A DNA stretch of 64,000 nucleotides from Castellaniella denitrificans (lineage in GTDB: Bacteria; Pseudomonadota; Gammaproteobacteria; Burkholderiales; Burkholderiaceae_B), in assembly GCF_027214045.1 (NCBI RefSeq), contig NZ_JAPWHE010000001.1, positions 383,501-447,500 of the forward strand, given 5' to 3'. Position numbers and translations under genes: made by a program. Of this stretch, positions 1 through 8,855 are shown in pieces; position 1 is the first letter of the stretch; each line of letters starts with the position of its first letter. Below the pieces are notes generated by a model, which was given only the letters and a program-made list of their open reading frames with translations, was not told the origin of the DNA and did not search any database.

Positions 1-76
1 CCCCCCCCCGCCCCGGCCCCCCCCCGCCCCCGCCCCGCCCGCCCCCGCCCCCCGCCCCCCCCCCCCCCCCCCGGCC
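1..76. repeat. C-rich low-complexity edge
   Basis: The first 76 bases are almost only C with scattered G, including a run of eighteen C. No gene or regulatory signal is readable. The opposite strand would be G-rich and could in principle fold into quadruplexes. Its position at the very edge of the window and its extreme composition make an assembly or contig-end artefact at least as likely as real sequence. Confidence 0.7.
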
Positions 77-93
77 CGCCCCCTCGTCCGGAA

Positions 94-378
94 TCATCCC
101 CCGCACCCGCCGCAGCAGTTGCCGTCTTCGCCGTGGACGGGTTTCAGTGCCTCGTAGCCGGCGTCCTGGACGGCGACTTGCAGGCGCTGGACGGAGACCT
201 GGGCGGTGTCGAAGGTGATGGTGGCCTTTTCATCGGCCAGGGACACCGTGACCTCGGAAACGCCGGGGACGGCGGCCAGGGCGCGGTCCACCGCGTCGGC
301 GCAGGATGGGCCGCGCAGGCCGACCAGGCGCAGGGTGGCGGTTTTCTGGGAAGAACGCTTCAGGGTTGCTGCTTCCAT
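94..378 (-). CDS. small heavy-metal-associated (HMA) domain protein
   Basis: This 94-residue protein has the ferredoxin-like HMA fold pattern of copper/mercury chaperones: an ATLRLVGL strand, a short cysteine loop, a helix, then the strands EVTVSLADEKATITFD and a GYEAL ending. The usual metal loop MxCxxC is degenerate: it reads GPSCADA (around residue 26), so the second cysteine is missing. The C-terminus carries a separate cysteine-rich tail, CCGGCGG, which could supply ligands. The start at 378 is chosen because AGGA lies four bases upstream and the domain begins immediately; an in-frame upstream extension to 639 would run through dinB. It is divergent from dinB, with no transporter beside it. 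A metal chaperone or sensor role is inferred from the fold only. Confidence 0.72.
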   Translation of the reverse strand: MEAATLKRSSQKTATLRLVGLRGPSCADAVDRALAAVPGVSEVTVSLADEKATITFDTAQVSVQRLQVAVQDAGYEALKPVHGEDGNCCGGCGG

Positions 379-431
379 GGGGTCCTCGCGAGCGGAGAAA
401 GCCCTCGATAAGGGCAGGGTTATAGATTCAT

Positions 432-461
432 TTGAAATACATCTTCTAGGACGGCTAGTAT
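432..461 (+). promoter_or_regulatory. candidate sigma-70 promoter for dinB
   Basis: A -35-like TTGAAA (432-437) and a -10-like TAGTAT (456-461) are separated by 18 bases and lie just upstream of dinB, in a noticeably AT-richer patch. No LexA-type CTG-N10-CAG palindrome was seen here, so SOS control is not supported by this site. Confidence 0.4.
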
Positions 462-497
462 AGCAGGGCCGCCGCCTTTTCGTGCCGCGCCAGACAC

Positions 498-1628
498 ATG
501 TCCGCCGCTTGCCCCGTCCGCCGTATCGCGCACCTGGATATGGACGCGTTCTACGCGTCCGTGGAATTGCTGCGCCATCCGGATCTGCGGGGCCAGCCGG
601 TGGTGATCGGCGGCGGGCGCCGGCGCGAGGACGGGACATACACCCGGTTGCGGGACTATGTCGGGCGCGGCGTGATCACGACGGCCACCTACGAGGCCCG
701 CGCCCTGGGCGTGCATTCGGCCATGGGCATGATGAAAGCCGCGCGCCTGGCGCCCGACGCCGTGCTGCTGCCGGTGGATTTTCCAGCCTATCGTCATTAT
801 TCGCGGTTGTTCAAGGCCGCCGTGGCGGAGATCGCCCCTTGCATCGAGGACCGGGGGATCGACGAGGTCTACATCGACCTGAGCGATCTGCCGCAGGCGT
901 CCGGCGAATTGGCCCGTGCGCTGAAGCAGGCCGTGCGCGAGGCCACGGGATTGAGCTGTTCCATCGGGATTTCACCCAACAAGCTGCTGTCCAAGATCGC
1001 GTCCGATCTGGACAAGCCCGATGGCATGACGCTGATCGGACCTGGGGACCTGGAGCGGCGCATCTGGCCGCTTCCGGTCTCCAAGGTCAATGGCATCGGC
1101 CCCAAGGCCACGCGCCGACTGCGGGATCTGGGCATCGAGACCGTCGGCCAGCTCGCGCGGGCCGCGCCGGCGTTGTTGCAACAGCATTTCGGGCTGGGCA
1201 CGGCGCAATGGCTGCTGGACGTCGCCCACGGCATCGACGACCGCCCGGTGGTGACGCGGTCCGAGCCCAAGTCCCTCAGCCGGGAAACGACATTCGAGCG
1301 GGATCTGCACGTGCGTCGCGACCGGCCGCTGCTGTCGCGGATTTTCCTGGATCTGTGCGAGCGGCTGGCCGATGATCTCGCCCGCAAGGGCGTGCGCGGG
1401 GCGACGGTGGGCATCAAGCTGCGTTTCGACGATTTCCAGGTGGTGACGCGCGACCTGACACTGGACGCGGCGGTCGGGGACGCCGCGTCCATCCACTGGG
1501 CCGCCGGGCAATGCCTGAAGCGGGTGCCGCTGGAGCGGCGCCTGAGGCTGCTGGGTGTGCGGGTCAGCAAGCTGGAACCGGCGGGCGCCGACGAACGGCC
1601 GCATCCGGTGCAACTGGACCTGTACTGA
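498..1628 (+). CDS. dinB: DNA polymerase IV (Y-family translesion polymerase)
   Basis: Error-prone DNA polymerase that extends across lesions and misaligned primers. The 376-residue product has the expected Y-family parts: the palm motif HLDMDAFYASVE with Asp14, the second catalytic pair Asp122-Glu123 in GIDEVYID, a thumb helix-hairpin-helix region (VNGIGPKATRRLRDLGI), and the little-finger domain. The last residues, VQLDLY, fit a beta-clamp binding motif. Compared with the E. coli enzyme as I recall it, there is a basic insertion at about residues 41-58 (RRRED to GRG). The gene is monocistronic and convergent with the MOSC gene. Length and motifs are complete, so activity is expected. Confidence 0.95.
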   Translation: MSAACPVRRIAHLDMDAFYASVELLRHPDLRGQPVVIGGGRRREDGTYTRLRDYVGRGVITTATYEARALGVHSAMGMMKAARLAPDAVLLPVDFPAYRHYSRLFKAAVAEIAPCIEDRGIDEVYIDLSDLPQASGELARALKQAVREATGLSCSIGISPNKLLSKIASDLDKPDGMTLIGPGDLERRIWPLPVSKVNGIGPKATRRLRDLGIETVGQLARAAPALLQQHFGLGTAQWLLDVAHGIDDRPVVTRSEPKSLSRETTFERDLHVRRDRPLLSRIFLDLCERLADDLARKGVRGATVGIKLRFDDFQVVTRDLTLDAAVGDAASIHWAAGQCLKRVPLERRLRLLGVRVSKLEPAGADERPHPVQLDLY

Positions 1629-1660
1629 GACTGCGGCGGCCGGCCGCGCCGCGAGGGGGC

Positions 1661-2533
1661 TCAGAAATCGTATTCCGGTTCGATGATGTCGCCCGCCTGG
1701 AGCCAGGTTCCACCCTCCGGCAGGGCGGCGACGGCGTTCATGCCGAACAGCACCCCTTGCTCGAACTGCCGGTGCCGCGCCAGGGTGCGGCCCGGTTCGG
1801 CCGCCGTGGCGCCCGTCAGCGGATCCACATTGGGAATGGGGCAACGGGCGCAGGCCTTGACGAAGGCGAAACCGGCGTCACCGGCTCGGAATCCGGCCAG
1901 GTGATCCTCGTCATAGGGCTCCAGGCCCTGGAGCACGATGTTGGGGCGGAAGCGGATCATGTCCACCGGCGCGATGCCCTGGTCGGCCAGCTGGCTGTTC
2001 AGTTCCTCCAGCGAATGCAGGTTGGCGACCAGGAACGGGAAACCGTCGGCGAAGGCGAAGGCGTGCCGGTCCACCGGCAGGAATGATTGCGGCCAGTCGG
2101 GATGGGTCTGGATCCAGCGGGTGACGTGCGGCAGGCTGGCCAGGCGGTGCGCCCGAGGGTGCAGGCGCAGCAGCCGGCAGGGCGCGCCAATGAATGCGCT
2201 CAACCACGCGGCGGCCTCGTCGCCCTGGTCGGCGCCCAGGGTGGGCGTGCCCCAGATGGCGACCGTCACGGCCTCGGCCTGCGCGCGCGGCGGCGGCACG
2301 AAGCAGTCGGCCTGGCCGGGGGCGCGCAGCCACAGGCCGTCCGCGACGGGTTCCGGGCGGATCAGCACCATGCGGGGATGCTGACGCTGGGTCATGAAGA
2401 CGCCCCGGGCGTCCACGATCACCCAGTGCCGGTCGAAGTCCAGGCCGGATCCGGTGACGCGGACGCGTTCGTGGGCGATGCCGGCGCAGGATTTGACGGG
2501 ATAGCTGTACAGGCTGTGGATGGCCAGGCGCAT
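1661..2533 (-). CDS. MOSC domain-containing protein (YcbX/mARC-like)
   Basis: This 290-residue protein has an N-terminal MOSC beta-barrel (IHSLYSYPVKSC) followed by the MOSC domain proper, in which the conserved cysteine lies in ARCPIPNVDPLTG. Family members bind the molybdenum cofactor and reduce N-hydroxylated compounds, as in bacterial YcbX and mammalian mARC. There is no C-terminal 2Fe-2S domain in this protein, so an electron donor would have to come from elsewhere. The start at 2533 is preferred because the family begins almost directly with the PVKS strand; an in-frame ATG at 2566 would add eleven residues. Neither start has a clear ribosome binding site. The gene is convergent with dinB. 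Confidence 0.85.
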   Translation of the reverse strand: MRLAIHSLYSYPVKSCAGIAHERVRVTGSGLDFDRHWVIVDARGVFMTQRQHPRMVLIRPEPVADGLWLRAPGQADCFVPPPRAQAEAVTVAIWGTPTLGADQGDEAAAWLSAFIGAPCRLLRLHPRAHRLASLPHVTRWIQTHPDWPQSFLPVDRHAFAFADGFPFLVANLHSLEELNSQLADQGIAPVDMIRFRPNIVLQGLEPYDEDHLAGFRAGDAGFAFVKACARCPIPNVDPLTGATAAEPGRTLARHRQFEQGVLFGMNAVAALPEGGTWLQAGDIIEPEYDF

Positions 2534-2700
2534 GGAAGTCTGCCGGTGACGGGGGATGGGAGACATTCTAAAACGGGAACGCAGGGTCGCCGGCCCGTTC
2601 GGCGGCGGGCGCGATCCGGTGCCGGCGCCCGCCCGTTCAAAAGGGCCCCAAATGCCGTAGCATGCAGGATTTGACGCGCGTTCTCGCGGCGGGAGATCCC

Positions 2701-3585
2701 ATGCCCTTGAAAGACATCCTGGCCGCCCTGGTCGTCATCGTGGTGTGGGGCGCCAATTTCGTCGTCATCAAGGTCGGCGTGGACGAGATTCCGCCGATGC
2801 TGCTGGGCGCCCTGCGTTTCCTGTTCGTGGCGTTCCCGGCGGTGTTCTTCATCCCCCGGCCGGCCGTGCACTGGCGCTACGTCGTCGGTTACGGGGCGAC
2901 GATCTGCCTGGGGCAGTTCATTTTCCTGTTCCTGGCGATCCACCTGGGCATGCCCGCCGGTCTGGCGTCCCTGGTGCTGCAGGCGCAGGCTTTTTTCACG
3001 GTGGCGATCGCGGCGCTGGTCCTGCGCGAGACCGTGCGTCCGCACCACGTGCTGGGCATCGCCCTGGCAGCCGCAGGTCTCACGCTGCTGGATCTGGGCG
3101 CGGGGGGCGAGACGGTGGTGCCGCTGGTCGGCTTTCTGCTGACGCTGGCGGCGGCCTTCAGCTGGGCGTCGGGCAATGTGGTGCTGAAGAGCGCGGGGCC
3201 GGTGCGCATGCTGTCGATGGTGGTGTGGGGCGCGCTGCTGCCGCCCATTCCGTTCCTGCTGCTGTCGATCTTTTTCGAGGGGCCGGACCGGATCTTGGAC
3301 AGCCTGTCGCATCTCAGCTGGCGGGCGGTGGGTGCGGTGGCCTACCTGTCGGGTGTGGCGACGCTGATCGGCTATGTGCTGTGGGGGCGGTTGCTGGCCC
3401 GCCATCCGGTTGCCCGGGTGGCGCCGCTCAGCCTGCTCATTCCGGTGGTGGGGCTGCTGTGCGCCGACTGGTTCCTGGGTGAACGGCTGAGTCCGTGGCA
3501 ATGGCTGGGCGGGCTTGTGGTGCTGATCGGACTGGCGGTCAATCTGTTTGGCGCCGGACTGCTCCGGACCCTGCGTCCGTCTTAG
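2701..3585 (+). CDS. eamA: EamA-type amino-acid metabolite exporter
   Basis: Inner-membrane drug/metabolite transporter of 294 residues with two EamA repeats and about ten predicted membrane helices. The N-terminal half ([30 protein letters not shown]) closely resembles E. coli EamA (YdeD), which exports cysteine and O-acetylserine; that comparison is from memory. The start at 2701 has GGGAG six bases upstream; an ATG at 2662 in the same frame lacks one. The argD-like gene follows after 58 bases on the same strand, so the two may be co-transcribed. The exported substrate here is not known. Confidence 0.85.
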   Translation: MPLKDILAALVVIVVWGANFVVIKVGVDEIPPMLLGALRFLFVAFPAVFFIPRPAVHWRYVVGYGATICLGQFIFLFLAIHLGMPAGLASLVLQAQAFFTVAIAALVLRETVRPHHVLGIALAAAGLTLLDLGAGGETVVPLVGFLLTLAAAFSWASGNVVLKSAGPVRMLSMVVWGALLPPIPFLLLSIFFEGPDRILDSLSHLSWRAVGAVAYLSGVATLIGYVLWGRLLARHPVARVAPLSLLIPVVGLLCADWFLGERLSPWQWLGGLVVLIGLAVNLFGAGLLRTLRPS

Positions 3586-3643
3586 AATATCGGTTTGCGC
3601 GGCGCCTTGCCGCCGGGACTTACGTTTTCAGGAATACGCACTC

Positions 3644-4834
3644 ATGTCGATCGATCGCGCCGGGCTGAACGCCCTGATGGAAATCACTTCGCGTCCGGAG
3701 CTGGTCTTCGTCCGCGGCGAGGGATCCTGGCTGGAAGACCACACCGGCAAGCGCTACCTGGATTTCATCCAGGGCTGGGCCGTGAACTGCCTGGGCCACA
3801 ACCATCCGGCCATGATCGAAGCGCTGGCCCGCCAGTCGCACTGGCTGATCAACCCTTCGCCGGCTTTCTACAACCAGCCGTCCATCGACCTGGCCCGCCG
3901 CATCGTGGAGTCGTCCTGCTTCGACCGCGTGTTCTTCGCCAACAGCGGGGCCGAGGCCAACGAAGGCGCCATCAAGCTCGCCCGCAAGTGGGGCCAGTTG
4001 CACCGCAAGGGCGCCTACAAGATCATCACCTTCAACCACAGTTTCCATGGCCGTACCCTCGCGACCATGTCGGCGTCCGGCAAGGCCGGCTGGGACCGGA
4101 AATTCGCGCCGCAGGTCGAGGGTTTCCCCAAGGCCGAACTGAACGACCTGGACTCGGTGCGCGCCCTGATCGACGACCAGACGGTCGCCGTGATGCTGGA
4201 GCCGGTCCAGGGCGAGGCGGGCGTGATCCCCGCGACGCGCGAGTTCATGCAGGGTCTGCGCGCGTTGACCCGCGAACAGGGCCTGCTGCTGATCGTGGAC
4301 GAGGTCCAGAGCGGCATGGGACGCACGGGCCGGCTGTACGCCTACCAGCATGCCGGCGTCGAGCCCGACATCATGACGCTGGGCAAAGGCATCGGCGGCG
4401 GCGTGCCGCTGTCGGCGCTGTGCGCGCGCGAGGCCGTCTGCTGCTTCGAACACGGCGACCAGGGCGGCACCTATAACGGCAACCCGCTGATGACGGCGGT
4501 GGGCGTGGCGATCTTCGACACGCTGGCGGCGCCCGGCTTCCTGGACGAGGTCAACGCCCTCGGGCGGCATCTGTCGGCCGGCCTGATGGCGTTGTCGGAC
4601 AAATGGGGCATGAAGGGCGAACGCGGTCAGGGCCTGCTGCGCGCGCTGGTGATGGACCGCGACGACGGTCCGGCGCTGGTCCAGGCCGCGCGCGACCGCG
4701 CGCCGGAAGGCCTGCTGCTGAATGCGCCGCGCGGCAACCTGCTGCGCTTCATGCCGGCCCTGAACGTCACGGCCGACGAGATCGACACCATGCTGGCCTG
4801 GCTGGACGATCTGATCGCAACAGCGCGCGCCTGA
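3644..4834 (+). CDS. argD: acetylornithine aminotransferase family protein
   Basis: PLP-dependent class III aminotransferase of 396 residues, the usual ArgD length. It would convert N-acetylglutamate semialdehyde and glutamate to N-acetylornithine in arginine synthesis, and related enzymes also act on succinyl-ornithine. Visible landmarks are [16 protein letters not shown] (cofactor phosphate binding), the FNHSFHGRT segment, [13 protein letters not shown] with the aspartate that contacts the pyridine nitrogen, and [10 protein letters not shown] with the Schiff-base lysine near residue 248. The ATG at 3644 is chosen because the frame before it overlaps the end of the exporter gene and has no family homology. 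No other arginine genes are adjacent, so the biosynthetic assignment rests on similarity alone. Confidence 0.85.
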   Translation: MSIDRAGLNALMEITSRPELVFVRGEGSWLEDHTGKRYLDFIQGWAVNCLGHNHPAMIEALARQSHWLINPSPAFYNQPSIDLARRIVESSCFDRVFFANSGAEANEGAIKLARKWGQLHRKGAYKIITFNHSFHGRTLATMSASGKAGWDRKFAPQVEGFPKAELNDLDSVRALIDDQTVAVMLEPVQGEAGVIPATREFMQGLRALTREQGLLLIVDEVQSGMGRTGRLYAYQHAGVEPDIMTLGKGIGGGVPLSALCAREAVCCFEHGDQGGTYNGNPLMTAVGVAIFDTLAAPGFLDEVNALGRHLSAGLMALSDKWGMKGERGQGLLRALVMDRDDGPALVQAARDRAPEGLLLNAPRGNLLRFMPALNVTADEIDTMLAWLDDLIATARA

Positions 4835-4868
4835 GCCGGGGCGTTTCGACGACCCTCCCCCATTCCGC

Positions 4869-4908
4869 CCCTGGACCCGTCCGCCTCTTGCGCGGGGCGG
4901 GTCCAGGG
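4869..4908. terminator. hairpin between convergent genes
   Basis: Arms 4869-4879 and 4898-4908 (CCCTGGACCCG and its exact complement) enclose an 18-base loop, midway between the ends of the aminotransferase gene (+) and the PIN gene (-). There is no T-tract on either side, so this is a probable bidirectional mRNA end rather than a textbook intrinsic terminator. Confidence 0.55.
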
Positions 4909-4922
4909 CGGCGGCGCCCGTT

Positions 4923-5507
4923 TCAGGTCGACAGCAGGCGGCCCAGCAGAAGCAGGCGTTCGCGGCTCAGCCGCTCGCGCATGGGCAGGCGGGTGCGGCC
5001 CGGGGACGGGTCGGCGGCATCGAGTTCGGCGATCTCCCGGCGGATGTGCGTTTCGTGCGCCGGCCACCAGGCCGCCAGCTTGCGATCCGGAGTCAGCGCG
5101 GACAAACCCAGGCGGCGGAGTTCGGACCGGTTGAAGTCCTTCAGGTTCAGCGTCAGGATTTCCACCGGACTGTCGGGATGCCGTTCGCGCATTTCCCGGG
5201 CGACGGCGATGACATGCCAGTCGCGGGGATCGCTGTAGCGCAGCCCCTGTTCGTACCGCTCGATCTCATGCGCCATGGCGCCGGGAAAGGCGGACTGCAT
5301 GGTGTCCCAGTCCGCTTGCAGATTTTCCGCGGGGATGTCCCAGATGCGCCGGGCGTTGCGCTTCCATTCATCGCCGATGCGCTCGCTCCAGGCCGGATGA
5401 AAAATGCCGCACGCGCCCAGCGCCAGCATCAGGCGGCGTTGCAGGCCGGACATCATGACGCAGGCGTCGAGGACCAGGATGGGGGCGGGCGGTGTCAATT
5501 CAGCCAT
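4923..5507 (-). CDS. PIN domain-containing protein (putative ribonuclease)
   Basis: A 194-residue protein with the PIN nuclease pattern: the acidic residue in VLDACVMM (Asp14), the central DWHVIAVAR segment, and LTLNLKDF near residue 125, which resemble the conserved blocks of the PIN_3 (PF13470) group. Such proteins are metal-dependent RNases and are often toxins of toxin-antitoxin pairs. No antitoxin-like small DNA-binding gene lies next to it. Instead its start overlaps the end of the flavoprotein gene by 13 bases, suggesting translational coupling. The C-terminal 40 residues are rich in arginine and leucine. Function beyond the PIN fold is unknown. Confidence 0.75.
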   Translation of the reverse strand: MAELTPPAPILVLDACVMMSGLQRRLMLALGACGIFHPAWSERIGDEWKRNARRIWDIPAENLQADWDTMQSAFPGAMAHEIERYEQGLRYSDPRDWHVIAVAREMRERHPDSPVEILTLNLKDFNRSELRRLGLSALTPDRKLAAWWPAHETHIRREIAELDAADPSPGRTRLPMRERLSRERLLLLGRLLST

Positions 5508-6733
5508 GCCAGTGCGCCCTTGGCGGCGGCGCGGCCCCCGGCGAAGCAGGCGGTCAGCAGATAGCCGCCGGTGGGCGCGTCCCAGTCCAGCATCTCACCC
5601 GCGCAGAAGACGCCTGGCCGGGCCAGCAACATCAGCCGTTCGTCCATCGCCTGCGGGCGGACGCCGCCCGCCGTGCTGATGGCTTCGTCCATGGGCCGCA
5701 TGCCGGTCAGCCGCACGGGCAGCCGTTTGATCGCCGCCGCCAGCCGGGCGGGGTCGGCGTAGTCCTCCCTGCCCAGGCATTCCCGCAGCAGGCCGGCCTT
5801 GGCGCCGTGCAGGTTCAGGCGCGAGCGCAGATGGCTGGACCAAGATTTGGCGCCGCGCGGATACAGGACCTGACCGGCCACCCAGCCGGCATCGCGGTCG
5901 GGCAGCAGGTCGATGGTCAGCACGGCCTGGCCGGCCTGATCCAGCGCCTCGCGCAGGCCCGAGGACAGGGCGTAGACCAGCCCGCCCTCCAGGCCGTCCC
6001 GGGTCAGCATGATTTCGCCGCGCTGGAAAGGGGCGTTCGTGTCGGTGCCCGGTGGCGCCGTTCCGGGCACACCGGCGGCGACCGATTTCAGGGGCTCGCC
6101 CGCGTAGCGTTCCTGGAAATGCGCGCTCCAGTCCGCCAGGAATCCACAGTTGGCGGGCCGCAGCGGCGCGACGTCCACGCCTTTTTCGGCCAGGATGGGC
6201 ACCCAGGCGCCGTCCGATCCCAGGCGGGACCAGCTGCCCCCGCCCAGGGCCAGGATGACGGCATCCGCCCCGACCCGCGCTTCGCCCGCCGGTGTGGAGA
6301 AGCGCAACTGGCCGGACTCATCCCACCCCGTCCAGCGATGGCGGGCGTGGATGCGAACGCCTTGTCCGCGCAGGCGATGGAGCCAGGCACGCAGCAGCGG
6401 CGCGGCTTTCATCGTGGCGGGAAAGACACGGCCCGAAGTGCCGACGAACGTGTCCACCCCCAGGCCTTGCGCCCAGTCGCGCAAGGCCTGGGGGCCGAAA
6501 TCGGCCAGCCAGGATGCCACCCAGGGCGCATGTTCGCGGTAGCGCGACAGGAAAGCGGGTTGGGGTTCGCCGTGGGTCAGGTTGAGCCCGCCGCGCCCGG
6601 CCAGCAGGAATTTGCGGCCCACCGAGGGCATGGCGTCGTAGAGATCGACGCGCACGTTCGCCGCCGCCAGTGTTTCAGCCGCCATCAGCCCGGCCGGGCC
6701 GCCGCCGATCACGGCAATCGAATTCGATCGCAA
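5495..6733 (-). CDS. NAD(P)/FAD-dependent oxidoreductase, HI0933/TIGR03862 family
   Basis: A 412-residue flavoprotein. The N-terminus has the dinucleotide-binding fold IAVIGGGPAGLMAAE with a charged residue ending strand two (VDLYDA), followed by GRKFLLAGRGGLNLTH, typical of the HI0933 (BaiN/YhiN) flavoprotein group. The C-terminus closes with the FAD-contact segment VFCAGEMLDWDAPTGGYLL, also diagnostic for the group. The physiological substrate of most members is unknown; the TIGR03862 branch has no assigned reaction that I can name. The gene runs straight into the PIN gene with a 13-base overlap, so the pair is probably one transcript. It is divergent from the MetE-like gene. Confidence 0.85.
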   Translation of the reverse strand: MRSNSIAVIGGGPAGLMAAETLAAANVRVDLYDAMPSVGRKFLLAGRGGLNLTHGEPQPAFLSRYREHAPWVASWLADFGPQALRDWAQGLGVDTFVGTSGRVFPATMKAAPLLRAWLHRLRGQGVRIHARHRWTGWDESGQLRFSTPAGEARVGADAVILALGGGSWSRLGSDGAWVPILAEKGVDVAPLRPANCGFLADWSAHFQERYAGEPLKSVAAGVPGTAPPGTDTNAPFQRGEIMLTRDGLEGGLVYALSSGLREALDQAGQAVLTIDLLPDRDAGWVAGQVLYPRGAKSWSSHLRSRLNLHGAKAGLLRECLGREDYADPARLAAAIKRLPVRLTGMRPMDEAISTAGGVRPQAMDERLMLLARPGVFCAGEMLDWDAPTGGYLLTACFAGGRAAAKGALAWLN

Positions 6734-6915
6734 AGGAGTCGTCCTTGAAAACCCGCGTCACGCATGTCGGCGGGGAATGGACGGAATTGTAGGAGATGCG
6801 GCCGACGCGTGCGCTGCGGGGGGCGCCGCGCGGCCCTTGCCAGCGGCGCGCGCATGACGCAGAATTCCCAGGTTATTCTTCAGCACACTGAACAATTTCC
6901 TCCAAGGAGACCGCG

Positions 6916-8037
6916 ATGTCCACACGCACCGTTCCGCCGTTTCGCGCCGACCACGTCGGCAGTTTCTTGCGGCCTGTCTATCTGCTGGAGGCGCGTGACC
7001 GGCATGCCCGGGGCGAGATCGACGCCGCCGCCCTGCGCGCCGTCGAGGACCGCGCCATCGCCGAGGTCGTGCGGCTCCAGGAGGATGTCGGCCTGAAGTC
7101 GGTGACGGACGGCGAATTCCGCCGCACGTATTTCCACCTCGATTTCCTGCGGCAGCTCGAAGGCGTGACCACCGACGATCCCAAGGTGGTGACGGGGCCC
7201 GACGGCAAGGATCACCTGGCGCCGCCGTCGATCCTCGTGACCGGCAAGGTCCGCCACGCGCGCGACATCCAGCGCGCCGATTTCGAGTACCTGGCGAGCC
7301 GGGTCTCGGCGGGCCACACGCCCAAGGTCACCATTCCCTCGCCCACCATGCTGCATTTCCGGGGCGGGCGCGCCGGCATCGACGCCGTGGCCTATCCCGA
7401 GCTCGATCCCGACTTCTACGAGGATGTGGCCGAGGCCTATGGCCAGGAACTGCGCAGCCTGTATGACGCCGGCTGCCGCTACGTGCAGATGGACGACACC
7501 AACCTGGCCTATCTGTGCGATGGACGCATGCGCGAGGCGGCCCAGGCGCGCGGCGACGATCCGAACGAACTGCCGCACCGCTATGCCCGGTTCATCAACC
7601 GGGTGGTGGCGCGCAAGCCCGAGGGCATGGTGCTGGCCATGCACCTGTGTCGCGGCAATTTCAAGAGCACCTATGCGGCCGAGGGCAACTACGAGCCGGT
7701 GGCCGAGGCGCTGCTGTCGGAAATGAACCTGGACGCGTATTTCATGGAATACGACGATGATCGTAGCGGCGATTTCCGCCCCTTGCGGTTTTTGCCGTCC
7801 GGCAAGATCGTGGTGCTGGGTCTCGTGACGACCAAGTTCGGCGCGCTGGAGTCCAAGGACGATCTCAAGCGCCGCATCGACGAGGCGGCGAAACACGCCC
7901 CGCTCGAACAGCTTGCCCTCTCGCCGCAATGCGGCTTCTCGAGCACGGTGCACGGCAACAACGTGGCGGTCGAGGATCAGCGGGCCAAGTTGCGGCTGGT
8001 GGTCGAGACCGCCCGCGAGGTCTGGGGCGACGCCTGA
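6916..8037 (+). CDS. MetE-like methyltransferase, C-terminal domain only
   Basis: A 373-residue protein that matches only the catalytic C-terminal barrel of cobalamin-independent methionine synthase, the arrangement of the YxjG/YxjH and archaeal MetE-like group. The zinc ligands expected of the family are present: His and Cys in MHLCRGN and a later Cys in SPQCGFSS. It also has the signature opening RADHVGSFLRP and the SVTDGEFRR segment. The N-terminal folate-binding half of full MetE is absent, so the methyl donor is uncertain; relatives use methylcobalamin proteins or small methyl donors. AAGGAG lies eight bases before the start. No methionine genes adjoin it. Confidence 0.85.
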   Translation: MSTRTVPPFRADHVGSFLRPVYLLEARDRHARGEIDAAALRAVEDRAIAEVVRLQEDVGLKSVTDGEFRRTYFHLDFLRQLEGVTTDDPKVVTGPDGKDHLAPPSILVTGKVRHARDIQRADFEYLASRVSAGHTPKVTIPSPTMLHFRGGRAGIDAVAYPELDPDFYEDVAEAYGQELRSLYDAGCRYVQMDDTNLAYLCDGRMREAAQARGDDPNELPHRYARFINRVVARKPEGMVLAMHLCRGNFKSTYAAEGNYEPVAEALLSEMNLDAYFMEYDDDRSGDFRPLRFLPSGKIVVLGLVTTKFGALESKDDLKRRIDEAAKHAPLEQLALSPQCGFSSTVHGNNVAVEDQRAKLRLVVETAREVWGDA

Positions 8038-8050
8038 GGCGCCGCCGCGT

Positions 8051-8842
8051 TCAACCCAGCTGGTGGTAGATGGCCTCGGCCAGCGCGTGCAGCCGCTCGC
8101 GCGGTAAAGCGGCGCTGACCGCGTAGCCTTGCCGCCCGTCGATCCAGTAGAAACCCCGGGCGGACTCGTCACCGGTCCATTGAAAGGCCACCGGTGCCGC
8201 GGCGGCCCTGTCTTCCCGCGCCAGCACCGAGACGTACAGGGTCACGCGCGTGCCGGCCGCGTCCTGGTACATGAACTGTGCGCGCGCCTGTCCGGCTTCG
8301 CCCGGCAGCAGGCGGCCGCCGACCAGGTGGAAGCCCTGGGCGTCGAGCGCCGGCACCTTGAGCCGCACCCCCAGCCGCTTGGACAGCCATTGCACCAGGT
8401 GAGCCTGCTGCTGCGCCGCCACCTCGACCGGGTGACGCTGTTCCGGCACGTAGACCGCGTGGGCGGCGGCGGCCTCGCGCACGAAGACCGGCAGCCGCGT
8501 CAAGGCGTCGGCCTGGGGCGAGGCGCCCGGTGCCCGGTCGCCCAGGCCGTAGCCCAGGCCCATGCCCAGACAGAGCATGACCCCGGCCGCCAGCGCATGC
8601 GGCCAACGCCATTGCGGCGGTGGCCGGCGCAGTGCGCGGCGCAGCCGCGGCGGCACCGGCTCGTCCAGCACCTCGGCCCGCAGGGCCCGCAAGCCGGCGC
8701 ATTGCGCCTGCAGGGCGGCCACGCGGGCCGCCTCGGCGGGATGTTCCGACAGCCATTGCCCCACCTCGGCGGCGCGTTCGGGCGCAAGCTCGCCGTCCAC
8801 CCAGGCATGGAACGCGGTTTCGTCGGGACGGTTCATGGACAT
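8051..8842 (-). CDS. anti-sigma factor, membrane-anchored
   Basis: A 263-residue protein encoded 13 bases after the ECF sigma gene. The cytoplasmic N-terminal helix bundle (FHAWVDGELAPERAAEVGQWL) is typical of anti-sigma domains that hold the sigma factor inactive. It lacks the HxxxCxxC zinc motif, so it belongs to the non-zinc class. A single membrane helix (ALAAGVMLCLGMGLGYGLG) lies near residues 85-103, and the rest is a periplasmic sensor domain. By family knowledge a periplasmic signal would release the sigma factor; the signal is unknown. It is convergent with the MetE-like gene with only 13 bases between them. Confidence 0.85.
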   Translation of the reverse strand: MSMNRPDETAFHAWVDGELAPERAAEVGQWLSEHPAEAARVAALQAQCAGLRALRAEVLDEPVPPRLRRALRRPPPQWRWPHALAAGVMLCLGMGLGYGLGDRAPGASPQADALTRLPVFVREAAAAHAVYVPEQRHPVEVAAQQQAHLVQWLSKRLGVRLKVPALDAQGFHLVGGRLLPGEAGQARAQFMYQDAAGTRVTLYVSVLAREDRAAAAPVAFQWTGDESARGFYWIDGRQGYAVSAALPRERLHALAEAIYHQLG

Positions 8843-8855
8843 CGATCGCTTTCCT

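Noticed and set aside
379-497. Possible SOS (LexA) control of dinB
   Set aside because: No CTG-N10-CAG palindrome could be found in the gap; only a plain promoter-like pair was seen.
4923-5507. Toxin-antitoxin system at the PIN gene
   Set aside because: No small antitoxin gene is found on either side, including very short frames; the neighbour is a flavoprotein.
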